A stretch of DNA of 64,000 bases from an uncultured Pseudomonadales bacterium (lineage in GTDB: Bacteria; Pseudomonadota; Gammaproteobacteria; Pseudomonadales; Cellvibrionaceae). Made by a program: the position numbers and the translations under genes. The notes beneath the pieces are model-generated. The model was not told the DNA's origin and searched no databases. It saw only the letters and a program-made list of their open reading frames with translations. Where the stretch lies: positions 1 through 64,000 of the forward strand of contig CANKXO010000004.1 in the NCBI GenBank assembly GCA_947487765.1, in the 5' to 3' direction. Positions 36,917-47,547 of the stretch are shown one piece after another (the stretch's first letter is position 1; the number at the start of each line of letters is the position of its first letter).

Positions 36917-37603
36917 TTATCTCGATACAGGTTTCAAGATAATTAAATGGCGTTCTCCATCACATTCAGGGATTTTGAGTTTATGTGCCACCGATAAATG
37001 TGCCAATTGGGCACAATCCGCCAATTCTGTTTTGGGGTAAACACCTTTCATTGCCCAAAACTCGCCGTTTTTAGCCAATAAATGAGCTGAGCCGCTCACC
37101 ATATCTTTTAAACTGGCGAAAGCGCGGCTAGTGACTATAGCGAATTTGTCGGCGGGTGAGAATTTTTCGATGCGATTATTTTCAATAAACACATTTTTCA
37201 GACCTAGCTTAACAGCCGTTTGAAATAAAAATCGTGTTTTTTTGCCGTTGCTATCCAATAGCGTGGTCTGAATCTCTGAAAATACAATGGCTAGTAACAA
37301 GCCCGGCAAGCCTGCGCCAGTTCCTACATCGATTAAACGAACTGGCTCACCGCAAGAATTGTTTTTATTGTAAGCACTTACAAACCTTTCAAGATAGGGG
37401 ACTAAAGCTAAGCTATCTAGAATATGACGAGATATCATCAGCTCAGGATCGCGAATAGCGGACAGATTATAAGCTTTATTCCACTTATGTAATTCTTGCA
37501 AGTAACTCAGTAATAGATCAATTTTCTGTTTACTGAGCGTAATAGACAGCTCATCTAACCCTCCACATAAACGTTCGTGGCAAGCCTTAAGATCCAAAAC
37601 CAC
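36917..37603 (-). CDS. rsmG: 16S rRNA m7G527 methyltransferase
   Basis: The 228-residue enzyme methylates 16S rRNA at G527 using SAM. It has the motif VRLIDVGTGAGLPGLLLAI and later VTSRAFASLKDMV. The start is a GTG at 37603 immediately following the mnmG stop codon (TAG-GTG), which suggests translational coupling. Loss of function is known to give low-level streptomycin resistance. Confidence 0.94.
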   Translation of the reverse strand: MVLDLKACHERLCGGLDELSITLSKQKIDLLLSYLQELHKWNKAYNLSAIRDPELMISRHILDSLALVPYLERFVSAYNKNNSCGEPVRLIDVGTGAGLPGLLLAIVFSEIQTTLLDSNGKKTRFLFQTAVKLGLKNVFIENNRIEKFSPADKFAIVTSRAFASLKDMVSGSAHLLAKNGEFWAMKGVYPKTELADCAQLAHLSVAHKLKIPECDGERHLIILKPVSR

Positions 37604-39553
37604 CTAAATAACCTGCTTGTTGGAAGTTAGTTTAGACTCACTTCGCTTAAGTAAACCGTGTTTTTTTAAGTACACCAATAGTAACGATACCGCTGCAGGA
37701 GTGACTCCAGGGATACGGCTAGCTCTACCCAGGTTATCAGGTCGATGGTCTGACAGTTTTTGCTTGATCTCATTGGATAAACCTTCCACCACCGTATAAT
37801 CAAACCCTTCTGGAAGTGGTGTCGTTTCGTGTTGTCGTAAGCGCGCAATTTCTTCTGTCTGGCGATCGATATAACCTGCGTATTTAGCGCTTATTTCAAC
37901 TTGCTCTAATACCTGCAGCACCAATTCTGATGATAGCTCTATTTTTTCTTTTTCTGAATCCATTTTAGCTGCGCCCAAGCTTTGTAGATCTGTATAGTTT
38001 ATTTCGGGGCGCTTTAGCAATTCATACAAATTGTATTCGCGGGTTAACGGCGACTTAAGCTTTGGCTCTAAGGTAGTCGCTTCCGTACTTTTAGGCTGAA
38101 CCCACGTAGATTTTAATCGTTGCTCTTCTTGAACAATGGCTTCACGTTTTTCATTAAACGCCTGCCAACGGGTATCATCAACTAGGCCAAATTCACGAGC
38201 AATCTCGGTCAAACGCAGATCAGCATTATCTTCCCGTAACAATAAACGATACTCTGCGCGGCTGGTAAACATACGGTAAGGTTCTTGTGTTCCCATGGTA
38301 ATCAGGTCATCGACAAGTACTCCCGTATACGCTTGATCACGACGTGGGCTCCAAGAGCCTTTTTCCTGCACACGCAAACCCGCATTCAAACCCGCTAATA
38401 GCCCTTGAGCACCCGCTTCTTCATAGCCGGTTGTCCCATTGATTTGGCCGGCAAAATACAAACCGTTAATACAATGAGTTTCAAGGCTGGGTTTTAAATC
38501 CTGAGGGTTGAAAAAGTCGTATTCGATGGCATATCCCGGGCGCATGATATGAGCATTTTCAAAACCTTTGATAGAGCGCACCAATTGTATTTGCACATCA
38601 AAAGGCAAGCTCGTTGATATCCCATTGGGGTAGAGCTCGTGGGTTTTTAAGCCTTCAGGCTCAATAAATATTTGATGGGAATGTTTATCCGCAAAACGTT
38701 GGACCTTGTCTTCAACTGATGGACAATAACGTGGCCCAGTACCTTCTATCAACCCAGTATACAAGGGTGAACGATCTAACCCTTCACGAATAATATCGTG
38801 AGTGCGCTCATTGGTATGAGTAATCCAACAACAGGTTTGCTCTGGATGGTCATTAACCGATCCCATGTAAGACATAACCGGTAAAGGGTCTTCACCCCAT
38901 TGCTCTTGCAACTCACTAAAATTAACTGATTTTGCATCAATACGCGGCGGTGTCCCTGTTTTCAAGCGATCAACCCGAAACGGCAACTCACGTAAACGGT
39001 CAGCCAGTGCAATCGAAGGAGGATCACCAGCACGACCACCTGAGTGATTTTCTAAGCCTATGTGAATTTTTCCACCCAAGAAGGTACCTGCAGTTAGTAT
39101 CACGGAAGGTGCATAAAACTTTAAGCCCATCTGGGTAATAACGCCTTTAACGGTATCGCCCTCGACAATGATGTCATCCACTGACTGTTGAAATATTTGT
39201 AAATTTTCCTGATTTTCTAAAATCTCACGAACAGCAGCTTTGTAAAGTACACGATCCGCTTGAGCCCGTGTTGCTCGTACTGCTGGTCCCTTGCGGGCAT
39301 TGAGGATACGAAATTGGATACCACCTTTGTCAGTAGCGACCGCCATTGCGCCACCCATTGCATCGATTTCTTTGACCAAATGGCTTTTTCCAATACCACC
39401 GATCGCAGGATTGCAGGACATTTGTCCCAAGGTTTCCACGTTGTGAGTCAGCAATAAGGTAGAACATCCCATACGTGCCGATGCCAGGCACGCCTCAGTA
39501 CCAGCATGGCCACCGCCGATCACAATCACATCGTATTGATGCGGATAAATCAT
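37604..39553 (-). CDS. mnmG: tRNA U34 carboxymethylaminomethyl modification FAD enzyme
   Basis: The 649-residue enzyme has an N-terminal FAD fold ([21 protein letters not shown], split across residues 9-29), [15 protein letters not shown] with a conserved cysteine, and a C-terminal helical domain that contacts MnmE. With MnmE (40825) it modifies the wobble uridine of several tRNAs. It is about 20 residues longer than E. coli MnmG, mainly at the C-terminus. mnmG-rsmG-parA-parB is an ancient linkage near origins. Confidence 0.96.
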   Translation of the reverse strand: MIYPHQYDVIVIGGGHAGTEACLASARMGCSTLLLTHNVETLGQMSCNPAIGGIGKSHLVKEIDAMGGAMAVATDKGGIQFRILNARKGPAVRATRAQADRVLYKAAVREILENQENLQIFQQSVDDIIVEGDTVKGVITQMGLKFYAPSVILTAGTFLGGKIHIGLENHSGGRAGDPPSIALADRLRELPFRVDRLKTGTPPRIDAKSVNFSELQEQWGEDPLPVMSYMGSVNDHPEQTCCWITHTNERTHDIIREGLDRSPLYTGLIEGTGPRYCPSVEDKVQRFADKHSHQIFIEPEGLKTHELYPNGISTSLPFDVQIQLVRSIKGFENAHIMRPGYAIEYDFFNPQDLKPSLETHCINGLYFAGQINGTTGYEEAGAQGLLAGLNAGLRVQEKGSWSPRRDQAYTGVLVDDLITMGTQEPYRMFTSRAEYRLLLREDNADLRLTEIAREFGLVDDTRWQAFNEKREAIVQEEQRLKSTWVQPKSTEATTLEPKLKSPLTREYNLYELLKRPEINYTDLQSLGAAKMDSEKEKIELSSELVLQVLEQVEISAKYAGYIDRQTEEIARLRQHETTPLPEGFDYTVVEGLSNEIKQKLSDHRPDNLGRASRIPGVTPAAVSLLLVYLKKHGLLKRSESKLTSNKQVI

Positions 39554-39743
39554 GAAAGCCTCTTTTTAGTCAGTATTGTCACAGTATGTCACGGAGTAAT
39601 AACAAAAAACCGAGTATTATAGGGAGACTCGTTAAATTGAGCAAAACTTATTCAGCGTTAATTGTTTTTCCGTCGTAAAAACATCTTAATGGTGTGAAAA
39701 TGATTCACTATGATGATAAATCAAGGTCTACAAGGTAGGTTAC

Positions 39744-40280
39744 ATGCACATTTCGATTAAATTATTACCCAAATTCAGTACCATTTTTATCGCGGCCGTA
39801 ATTACCACAGCGTGTGGTGGTTTATCCAGTTCCGATGATCCTGAGCTAAATCGATTTGAGATCAGAGATACCAGTGGTTCTGACTCGGCAACAGACCCAG
39901 AATCTGAAATTAGCTTGTCAGCAGGTGAGAATGATGGAGAATTTGAACTTTACTGGGATATTGATACGGATGATGATTACAGCTATGAAGTAAGAATCAA
40001 CGATAGGGATAGTATGACAGGCAGTTTGCAGATTTTTTCTGATCGCTGCGATCCTGATGATTCTTGTCACGATAATCAAAAACTCGATTGTGAATACCGC
40101 AATGATGGGGATGACTTAGAAATTATCTGTGAAAATTCAAGGGATGATGAAGAAACAACGAATATTAATTTAATTGCCGATGATGATGATCTTCCAGAAG
40201 ACTTACATTTTATTTTAGAAACCTGTGACCCATTTGGGTTTGATTGTGAAGATCAATCAATCAGAGTGGAATTTCGCTAA
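39744..40280 (+). CDS. Acidic lipoprotein of unknown function
   Basis: The 178-residue product has a signal peptide ending in VITTACGG, a good lipobox. The mature part is extremely rich in aspartate and glutamate, with runs such as DDPE, DTDDDYSYE and ADDDDLPED. Six further cysteines come in closely spaced pairs (CDPDDSC, CEYR/ICEN, CDPFGFDC), suggesting disulphides and perhaps calcium binding. It sits on the plus strand between mnmG and mnmE, and a terminator follows. I do not recognise a family. It is an insertion in an otherwise conserved gene order. Confidence 0.75.
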   Translation: MHISIKLLPKFSTIFIAAVITTACGGLSSSDDPELNRFEIRDTSGSDSATDPESEISLSAGENDGEFELYWDIDTDDDYSYEVRINDRDSMTGSLQIFSDRCDPDDSCHDNQKLDCEYRNDGDDLEIICENSRDDEETTNINLIADDDDLPEDLHFILETCDPFGFDCEDQSIRVEFR

Positions 40281-40304
40281 AGCCTGTTTTTTATCAGTAC
40301 TCAG

Positions 40305-40332
40305 AAAAGCACATAACAATGTGCTTTTTTTA
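40305..40332 (+). terminator. Terminator after the acidic lipoprotein gene
   Basis: AAAAGCACAT-AACA-ATGTGCTTTT with a following T run forms a classical rho-independent terminator 25 bp past the stop codon at 40280. Confidence 0.9.
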
Positions 40333-40356
40333 TGCCTGTTTAAAAATGTTTATTTT

Positions 40357-40410
40357 CTATTACTTATTAATAAATAGAAAAAGATCTTTTTAAATACCTA
40401 TTACTTATTA
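40357..40410. repeat. Repeated AT-rich 13-mer
   Basis: CTATTACTTATTA occurs at 40357-40369 and again, identically, at 40398-40410, within a stretch made almost only of A and T. This recalls the 13-mers of the DNA unwinding element in enterobacterial origins. The nearest DnaA box is 30 bp to the right. Confidence 0.7.
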
Positions 40411-40824
40411 TTAATGATGTTATTAGGGAAGCCATTTTCTGTGAATAACCTACTTATATTGATAAAAAACAATTACTTAGAGCAATGATAACCTATCGGA
40501 TGGCATGCGTAGAGACAGGGGTAATAGGTTTTGACAATATGTCCGTAAAGTAAAATAACTATAGAGCTTTTTGATGGGCTTATTTTTATTCAGCTAATAT
40601 CCAAAGCCATTTCAGCAGATATACACAGCTTTTTTGATTCTTCTTAATACGGTTTAAGCACAATTTTTTAAATATTGAGTAAAATCAAGTAATTACAGGA
40701 GAAACCTGTGAATTAGTGTGAATAAGTGTGTGTAAGTGAGGTTTTTTGAAGAGATATTATTGTGATTTTGTGGATAACTGGCTATTTTTCTGTGGATTGT
40801 TAGTGATAACTTAATCGGCTCTTC

Positions 40825-42255
40825 TTATTTGCCTATACAAAAGCTGGAAAAGATTTTTCCAAGTAAATCATCAGCGGTGACTTCCCCGGTAATTTCTCCC
40901 AGTGCATATTGCGCTTGTCGAAGGTCTTCAGCGACTAACTCACCGGCACCTGCTTTGAGTTGATCAGTGGCGTATTCAATATGCTCCTGAGCGTTTTTTA
41001 ATGCATCCAAGTGCCGACGACGCGCGGTAAAGCTACCCTCGTTGGCATGCTGGTAGCCCATTACGGCTTTTAGGTGGGAGACCAATGATTCTATTCCATC
41101 TCCGTTTTTGGCAGAGATAAACAGTTGTGGAATATCGTTGCTTATTGAATCAATAGGTCCACTTTTATTCGATGACTCAATAAGGTCACTTTTGTTATAA
41201 ATTAATGTAATTCGTGAATGATCAAGGAGTTTTTTTGAACCTTCTCGACCAAATTGAGGAATAAGCTCATCGAGAGATTGGGCCTCAATGGGTTGACTGG
41301 CATCGACTAATAGAAGGATACGGTCTGCTTTGTCAATTTCAGTCCACGCGCGTTCCATGCCCATTTTTTCGACCTGGTCCCCGCCTTCCCGTAAACCGGC
41401 AGTATCGATAATATGCAGTGGCATACCATCGAGATGAATATGCTCTCTAAGCACATCTCTAGTTGTGCCAGGAATATCCGTCACAATAGCCGAATCACGG
41501 CCTGCAAGAGCGTTGAGTAAGCTGGATTTGCCAGCATTGGGTTTACCTGCAATCACAACGGTCATCCCTTCTCTTAATATCGCTCCTTGCCTAGCTTCAT
41601 TAAAGACCTTAGTCAGTGTTATTTGTAACTGATCAATACCGGTAAATAGCGTTTCATCGTTAAGAAAATCAATTTCTTCTTCAGGAAAATCAATAGCTGC
41701 TTCAATATAAATACGAAGATTGGTGATTTTATCGACAAGTTCTCTAATTTTATTCGAGAAAACGCCCTGTAACGAGTTAACCGCATTACGCGCGGCTTGT
41801 TCACTACTGGCATTAATTAAGTCAGCGATGGCCTCGGCTTGAGATAAATCCATTTTATCATTAAGAAAGGCTCTTTCTGAAAACTCGCCAGGTTGAGCAA
41901 GCCTGACTCCCTTAACGGCTATGACCGCATTGAGGAGCTGATCTAGAACAATAGGTCCGCCATGACCTTGTAGCTCTAAGACATCTTCACCTGTAAATGA
42001 ATGGGGGTTGGGAAAAAATATCGCCAGACCCTGGTCAATTACTTTTCCCGTTACAGGATGAAAGAAGTTGCCATAGTGTACATAGCGAGGAGATAAGGTC
42101 TGCTGGGTCAGTAATTTGGCAAGCGGTTCTGCCTGTGGGCCTGATAATCGAATAATCCCGACACTACCACGACCTGGAGCCGTGGCAATGGCTGCAATAG
42201 TATCTTTAATCACACGATCTTCAGTTACTATATCTTGATCTAGAGAGTTAACCAT
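40825..42255 (-). CDS. mnmE: tRNA modification GTPase
   Basis: The 476-residue protein has an N-terminal folate-binding domain starting [20 protein letters not shown]. An inserted GTPase domain (about 225-385) has [22 protein letters not shown] and DTAGLREG. The C-terminal end FCIGK has the catalytic cysteine. With MnmG it makes cmnm5U at tRNA wobble positions. It is followed by yidC upstream on the same strand. Confidence 0.96.
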   Translation of the reverse strand: MVNSLDQDIVTEDRVIKDTIAAIATAPGRGSVGIIRLSGPQAEPLAKLLTQQTLSPRYVHYGNFFHPVTGKVIDQGLAIFFPNPHSFTGEDVLELQGHGGPIVLDQLLNAVIAVKGVRLAQPGEFSERAFLNDKMDLSQAEAIADLINASSEQAARNAVNSLQGVFSNKIRELVDKITNLRIYIEAAIDFPEEEIDFLNDETLFTGIDQLQITLTKVFNEARQGAILREGMTVVIAGKPNAGKSSLLNALAGRDSAIVTDIPGTTRDVLREHIHLDGMPLHIIDTAGLREGGDQVEKMGMERAWTEIDKADRILLLVDASQPIEAQSLDELIPQFGREGSKKLLDHSRITLIYNKSDLIESSNKSGPIDSISNDIPQLFISAKNGDGIESLVSHLKAVMGYQHANEGSFTARRRHLDALKNAQEHIEYATDQLKAGAGELVAEDLRQAQYALGEITGEVTADDLLGKIFSSFCIGK

Positions 42256-42300
42256 ATGATCAGACTCACGGCAGTTTGTAAGGTTTAACTCTCTACAGTA

Positions 42301-44019
42301 TTAATCCTGAGCTTCGATTTTACGAGTAATAATATATTGCTGAATAATCGACAAGGTATTGTTGGTTACCCAGTAAATAACCAAACCAGCTGGGAACCAT
42401 AAAAACATAAAAGTAAAGGCAACAGGCATCCACTGCATGATTTTGGCTTGCATCGGATCTGGTGGTGTTGGATTCAATTTCTGCTGAATAAACATGGTGG
42501 CACCCATGAGCAGAGGGAAAATAAAATATGGATCCATGACGGATAAATCAGTAATCCATAGAGCAAAAGGAGCATGGCGTAACTCAACACTTTCCATCAG
42601 TACCCAGTACAGAGAAATAAACACTGGCATCTGAATTAATATTGGAAGACAGCCACCCATAGGGTTTACTTTTTCCTTTTTATAGAGCTTCATCATCTCT
42701 TGCGACATCTTCTGTTTGTCGTCACCGATGCGTTCTTTAAGCTCCTTTAATTTAGGTGATAGCTTGCGCATTTTTGCCATAGAGCGGTAACTCATGGCGG
42801 ATGGGTAGAAAAAGATTGCTTTGATAATAATTGTCAATGCAATAATTGACCATCCCCAATTATCTAAATAGGTATGTAAAAAGTCGAGTAAATGGAACAG
42901 TGGTTTAGCAATCCACCAAAGCCAGCCAAAGTCGATGGTTAGGTCTAGGTTCTCAGCAATAATCTCTAGCTGGTCAATGTTTTTAGGGCCCACATAGAAA
43001 CGGGTGCTGATCTCAGATTGACTACCGGGGTTAACGGTGTTTTGTGGACCGATAAAACCCAGCAAATACATATCCTGGTTTTTTAATTTCTTGAGGAAAA
43101 ACTTATTGGTATCTTCTTTTTCTGGTACCCAAGCACTCGTGAAATAGTGTTGAACCATTGCGACCCAACCACCTTTAAGAGAGAACTCTTCATTTTTATC
43201 AGATAAGTCATCAAAGTTTAGTTTTTGGTATTTCTCATCTTCTCGTGTCGTCGCTGCGCCTACATAGGGATTCACACCAAAACCAGAATCAGCCGCTGCA
43301 GGTGGCTGGTGACTATCACGTTTGATTTGGCCGTAAAGATTAGCTTGCCAGACAGTAGCGCTTTGATTGTTAATCAAGTAATCAATGTCGATGACATATT
43401 TATTCTTGGTAAACGTAAAACGCTTAGTGATTTTGACGCCATTTTGATCTAATTCTAAATCGACTACTAAGGTGTCTTGACCTTCTTCTAAGCGATAAGA
43501 TGATTGTGGTGATGAGAACAGAGGTCGACCCGCAGCAGTATCGGTGCCATTGATACCAATCAAACCACTTTGAGCAATATAAGTGGTTGTTTGGGTACGG
43601 TCTAACAGGGTAAAGCCCTTTTCACCACCCAATTTAACTTTATGTAGAGGTAGAATTGTTTGAACAATATCTCCACCTCGACGATCAATGATGACATCTA
43701 ATGTACTTGTTGAGACTTTGATCAATTGAGAACTATTTGTGGGGACAGAGGCAGCAACGACAGGAGCATCATTATCAGCAACAGGGGCTGTAGGTAGTTC
43801 TGATGTTTCTGGTGAGGGCGCTACAGGAATGGTTGCATTGTTTGTAGCGTTACTATTATTAGCCGCATTTTGAGTACTTTCTTGTGGGACGCTTACAATA
43901 CTTTCATTACTTTCGGCATTAATTAATTCTTTATTTGCTTTAAATTCATTCCACTTAAATAGAAGAACAAACGAAAGTACTACTATGCCGCCTATATAAG
44001 CTAATTTTTGCCAATCCAT
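42301..44019 (-). CDS. yidC: Membrane protein insertase
   Basis: The 572-residue insertase has an N-terminal membrane anchor, a variable low-complexity linker (about 35-90, rich in N, A and P) and a large periplasmic beta domain. The conserved core of five helices runs from about residue 365, including FYPSAMSYRSMAKMRKLSPK and NPMGGCLPILIQMPVFISLY. It inserts membrane proteins alone or with SecYEG. It stands between mnmE and yidD. Confidence 0.96.
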   Translation of the reverse strand: MDWQKLAYIGGIVVLSFVLLFKWNEFKANKELINAESNESIVSVPQESTQNAANNSNATNNATIPVAPSPETSELPTAPVADNDAPVVAASVPTNSSQLIKVSTSTLDVIIDRRGGDIVQTILPLHKVKLGGEKGFTLLDRTQTTTYIAQSGLIGINGTDTAAGRPLFSSPQSSYRLEEGQDTLVVDLELDQNGVKITKRFTFTKNKYVIDIDYLINNQSATVWQANLYGQIKRDSHQPPAAADSGFGVNPYVGAATTREDEKYQKLNFDDLSDKNEEFSLKGGWVAMVQHYFTSAWVPEKEDTNKFFLKKLKNQDMYLLGFIGPQNTVNPGSQSEISTRFYVGPKNIDQLEIIAENLDLTIDFGWLWWIAKPLFHLLDFLHTYLDNWGWSIIALTIIIKAIFFYPSAMSYRSMAKMRKLSPKLKELKERIGDDKQKMSQEMMKLYKKEKVNPMGGCLPILIQMPVFISLYWVLMESVELRHAPFALWITDLSVMDPYFIFPLLMGATMFIQQKLNPTPPDPMQAKIMQWMPVAFTFMFLWFPAGLVIYWVTNNTLSIIQQYIITRKIEAQD

Positions 44020-44098
44020 CTTTTACTACCAGTCTTTAAGTTGTTGATTTGAGATCTACCATAGAAGGATATGTTCATTTAATAATGAAAAATCTCGA

Positions 44099-44365
44099 TT
44101 ATTTCTTATCTGGCTCAGGTAAGAGATCAATACCACCTTTATGCCAGGGGTTACATTTAATGATTCTCTTGAGCGTTAGCCAGGAACCTTTAATAAACCC
44201 AAAGTGTTTATAAGCATCCATTGCGTAGTGAGAACAGCTCGGAGTAAACCGACATTGATTGCCAATCCAGGGGCTTGCAATTAACTGATAGCCGCGAATG
44301 CATTTAATAGCAATGGCGGCAGGTAAATCCTTTAATTGGAAACTTTGTGTTGGATTTTTTGCCAT
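44099..44365 (-). CDS. yidD: Membrane protein insertion efficiency factor
   Basis: The 88-residue protein has the signature YQLIASPWIGNQCRFTPSCSHYA with conserved cysteines, and CNPWHKGGIDLLPEP near the end. It aids YidC-dependent insertion. Its start codon lies 34 bp inside the end of rnpA, an overlap seen in many bacteria that implies translational coupling. Confidence 0.94.
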   Translation of the reverse strand: MAKNPTQSFQLKDLPAAIAIKCIRGYQLIASPWIGNQCRFTPSCSHYAMDAYKHFGFIKGSWLTLKRIIKCNPWHKGGIDLLPEPDKK

Positions 44366-44727
44366 AGTTGATTCAGAAGCTGGTGAATATCGGCGTTGTC
44401 GAGTTTATCCAGTCCTTTTCGGGCCAGCACTATAGCATCTATTCCTGGAAGTTGGTGCTGTCGTTGCCGAAAACTTTCCCGAATCTGCCGTTTAATGCGA
44501 TTGCGTTCTACTGCTAAGCGAATATTTTTTTTAGCGATAACTAAGCCTAAGCGAGGCTTAGAGCTTTCATTAGCTCTGGCGAGAATTAAGCAATGGCGGT
44601 GAGATGCTCGGAAGGTTGCTTCATCAAACACCCATCCAAAATCTTTTGAGTTGAGAAGACGTCTAGATTTTGGCAGAGACAAAGGTCTGGAGAACATAGG
44701 GTTCATACTGAAAAGGGCACAGACCAT
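44332..44727 (-). CDS. rnpA: Ribonuclease P protein component
   Basis: The protein is up to 131 residues. The conserved RNA-binding signature RNRIKRQIRESFR is at about 75-87, and KSRRLLNSKDFGWVFDE begins the core. It helps the catalytic RNA process tRNA 5' ends. In-frame ATGs at 44706 and 44697 are alternative starts and would fit family lengths better. None has a strong ribosome site. The gene lies between rpmH and yidD as usual. Confidence 0.92.
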   Translation of the reverse strand: MVCALFSMNPMFSRPLSLPKSRRLLNSKDFGWVFDEATFRASHRHCLILARANESSKPRLGLVIAKKNIRLAVERNRIKRQIRESFRQRQHQLPGIDAIVLARKGLDKLDNADIHQLLNQLWQKIQHKVSN

Positions 44728-44844
44728 TCGTCAATAAAGAACACTGTTAATACATCGGCTAACGAAAGGTATAAAAATCTACTGCCTATTTTATTAGTAA
44801 TGTTATTAGCGGTAATACTTTCGTTAGCAATAACATTGCTCGAC

Positions 44845-44979
44845 TTAAGCAGCTAAAACTTTACGACCTTTTGCACGGCGACGAGCAAGGATTTTACGGC
44901 CAGCTTTAGTAGACATTCTTGCGCGAAAACCGTGAGTACGCTTGCGCTTAAGTACGCTTGGCTGGAAAGTTCTTTTCAT
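44845..44979 (-). CDS. rpmH: 50S ribosomal protein L34
   Basis: The 44-residue, very basic protein starts [19 protein letters not shown] and ends [12 protein letters not shown], an almost invariant family sequence. It is the first gene of the leftward rpmH-rnpA-yidD-yidC group and diverges from dnaA. Confidence 0.98.
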   Translation of the reverse strand: MKRTFQPSVLKRKRTHGFRARMSTKAGRKILARRRAKGRKVLAA

Positions 44980-45704
44980 GACAAAACCCTGTAGCTATAT
45001 ATGTATATCAATTGACAGCTATATTATTTATTACCGTTTAAAAAACGTTTAAAAATAGCCAGACTTAAAAAAAGAGGCGGGATTCTAATGAATTGTTGAT
45101 GAAAAATCAATAATAGTCTGCATTTAAGTGGTATTTTTTAGGCGCTAGCGGCGAGGGCTTAATATATGCGGGTTCAACGCATTGTATCTGTTTTATACTT
45201 TTGCACTAACCGGATACGCACCTCTTTTAATCAGGTTATCAACATATTTATCCACAGAAAATAAAAAAATATTAACAGTTGACAATGGTGTGTATTTTTG
45301 AGAAAAGCAATTTCATCCTATAACATGTTGATTTTTATGAATAAAAAGCAACAATTTTTTGAAAATAGAAAATAACATTTTTTTGTGGATAACTCCTTAA
45401 AATAGTTGGTAAATAAAACTCTACGGGAGTAGAATTGTCGGCTTACAGACTTTCTTGGTAATTTATTGTTTCCATATGGTTAATCAGAGACCTACAACAT
45501 CATTATCATTTGGGTAATCACAGGCAACTTATATTAACAATCATTCAAAAGAAGAAAGCCGCACAACAAAACACCTAAAATCTACTTAATAGATCAGCTG
45601 ACATTAATAAGTGTCAGGGGTGGTTTTTTAACTATATAAAGTAAATCAATTTCAGATAAATAATACTAATTACAACAGTGAATTTGTCTATGGGAGAGCT
45701 ATCC
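44980..45704. other. oriC: rpmH-dnaA intergenic region: candidate replication origin 2 and dnaA control region
   Basis: This 725-bp AT-rich gap has DnaA boxes TTATCAACA (45236-45244), TTATCCACA (45248-45256) and, on the other strand, TGTGGATAA (45384-45392). Around the latter two are long A/T stretches. A stem of CTGACA/TGTCAG with a T run occurs near 45598-45628. In Pseudomonas the origin lies at this position, and gene direction changes here. The boxes could also serve dnaA autoregulation. It is less box-rich than 40281-40824. Confidence 0.6.
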
Positions 45705-47273
45705 GTGACAGCGGCTATATGGGATCAGTGTATTAACTCACTGCAACAAGAGCTATCTGCTCAACAATTTAATACCTGGATCCGTCCGCTCACTCCAATT
45801 GTTGAAGAATCAAGTAGTGAATTTTGCCTGATGGCCCCTAACCGCTTTGTGCTTGATTGGGTGAATGACAAATTTATTCAGCGCATTCGAGAGCTTGTTC
45901 TCCACTTTTTTTCTAATGCTGCGTTAACACCACCATCATCGATAACTATTAAAGTGGCCAGTCGCCCAACTCGAGCTTTCGAGCGAACCCCGAATACAAT
46001 TCAGCGAAATGATTATAGTTCACCGACTCCAAAAGATAGTTTCTCTAATCACTCTACAGCTAGTGAACAGGCTTCTCCTTATCATTCTGGGTCTCACTCA
46101 GTTCAAAGCCCTAATATTCCATTTGGTACGCAGGGAACTGCTTCAAGCACTCCTGAAGTACCAAACATCAATATTAATAATAAAGGCGTTGATCGCAGCT
46201 ATGCTAATCAACAAACTTTAGCAGAGGCTGATGTTGAAGGTGGTTTACATCACCGCACGGGTTTAAATAAATCCTTTACCTTTGAAAGCTTTGTAGAAGG
46301 TAAATCTAATCAAATGGGTTTAGCGGCAGCACAACAGGTGGTAGAAAATCCTGGAGGTTCTTACAATCCGTTGTTTATATACGGCGGTGTTGGTTTGGGT
46401 AAAACACACTTAATGCATGCTGTAGGCAATGGGATGATGGCACGTAACCCCAATGCAAAAATTGTTTATCTGCACTCAGAGCGATTTGTTGCTGATATGG
46501 TAAAAGCGCTTCAACTTAATGCGATTAATGATTTTAAGCGTTATTATCGTTCAGTGGATGCACTGTTAATTGATGATATCCAATTCTTTGCGGGTAAAGA
46601 CCGCTCACAAGAAGAGTTCTTCCATACCTTTAATGCATTACTTGAAGGTAATCAGCAAATTATTTTGACTTGTGATCGTTACCCTAAAGTCATTTCTAAT
46701 TTGGAGGAGCGCTTAAAATCCCGTTTTGGTTGGGGATTAACGGTAGAAGTCGAACCACCGGAATTGGAGACTCGAGCCGCTATTTTGCTTAAACGAGCAG
46801 AAGAGTTAAAAATTGATTTACCTTATGATGCTGCTTTTTTTATTGCGCAGCGTATTCGTTCAAATGTACGCGAATTGGAAGGTGCTCTTAAACGTGTGGT
46901 TGCTAATGCCTCTTTTACTCAGCGGTCTATCAATGTTGATTTAGTTCGAGAAGCACTAAAAGATTTGTTAGCCTTGCAAGATAAACAAGTCAGTATCAGT
47001 AATATACAACGCGTTGTCGGCGAATATTATAAGGTGAAAGTCGCTGAATTTACTTCTAAACGCCGCAGCCGGTCTGTGGCTCGTCCTCGGCAAATAGCGA
47101 TGGCATTGTCAAAAGAATTAACCAATCATAGTTTGCCGGAAATTGGTGATGCTTTTGGTGGTCGTGACCATACAACGGTACTACACGCTTGTCGTAAAGT
47201 TAAAGAGTTGTGCGGCAGTGATGCAGAGCTACAGCAAGATTGGAAAAATCTTCAACGCATTTTAACGACGTGA
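45705..47273 (+). CDS. dnaA: Chromosomal replication initiator DnaA
   Basis: The 522-residue AAA+ initiator has an N-terminal helicase-loading domain ([27 protein letters not shown]). A serine- and asparagine-rich linker (about 85-190) follows, then the ATPase ([33 protein letters not shown] split). The C-terminal DNA-binding domain has [15 protein letters not shown] chose the GTG at 45705, eight bases after GGGAG, because it aligns with the start of relatives. Earlier in-frame starts at 45678 (GTG) and 45690 (ATG) exist. It heads the dnaA-dnaN-recF-gyrB series. Confidence 0.96.
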   Translation: MTAAIWDQCINSLQQELSAQQFNTWIRPLTPIVEESSSEFCLMAPNRFVLDWVNDKFIQRIRELVLHFFSNAALTPPSSITIKVASRPTRAFERTPNTIQRNDYSSPTPKDSFSNHSTASEQASPYHSGSHSVQSPNIPFGTQGTASSTPEVPNININNKGVDRSYANQQTLAEADVEGGLHHRTGLNKSFTFESFVEGKSNQMGLAAAQQVVENPGGSYNPLFIYGGVGLGKTHLMHAVGNGMMARNPNAKIVYLHSERFVADMVKALQLNAINDFKRYYRSVDALLIDDIQFFAGKDRSQEEFFHTFNALLEGNQQIILTCDRYPKVISNLEERLKSRFGWGLTVEVEPPELETRAAILLKRAEELKIDLPYDAAFFIAQRIRSNVRELEGALKRVVANASFTQRSINVDLVREALKDLLALQDKQVSISNIQRVVGEYYKVKVAEFTSKRRSRSVARPRQIAMALSKELTNHSLPEIGDAFGGRDHTTVLHACRKVKELCGSDAELQQDWKNLQRILTT

Positions 47274-47490
47274 ATAGGTAGAAAAAACTCAAACAATAAA
47301 GGAATATCCCTGTCTATACACTAAAATGGCCATTGCTCACATTTTTGCTAAGCTAGGCGTGCAATGTTTCAAGGAGAGCGAGTAAACCTGTTACAATCAC
47401 GAGTTTATCAGCCTATCACTTAATATGAGTTGGTTTGTGAGTGCTTACTATATCGCGGAATAATCCTATGTAGTGAGTTTGAAGAATTGA

Positions 47491-47513
47491 GTATATTTTT
47501 AATCAAAATATAC
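47491..47513. repeat. AT-rich dyad upstream of dnaN
   Basis: GTATATTTT, a five-base spacer and AAAATATAC form a perfect 9-bp inverted repeat 35 bp before the dnaN start. It may be an operator or simply AT-rich chance symmetry. The rest of the 274-bp dnaA-dnaN gap shows nothing clear. Confidence 0.4.
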
Positions 47514-47547
47514 GGATTAATAACATTATTAATAAAAGAGACTATCG

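Larger units (their letters stand above)
40281..40824. other. oriC: mnmG-mnmE-side intergenic region: candidate replication origin 1
   Basis: This 544-bp gap starts with a terminator (40305-40332). Next comes a very AT-rich part holding a repeated 13-mer (40357-40410). After that come five DnaA-box-like 9-mers in the same orientation: 40440 (TGTGAATAA), 40707 (TGTGAATTA), 40717 (TGTGAATAA), 40769 (TGTGGATAA) and 40791 (TGTGGATTG). An AT-rich unwinding region next to clustered boxes is the origin layout, and proximity to mnmG recalls the E. coli origin. GATC sites are scarce. It competes with the region at 44980-45704. Confidence 0.55.
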
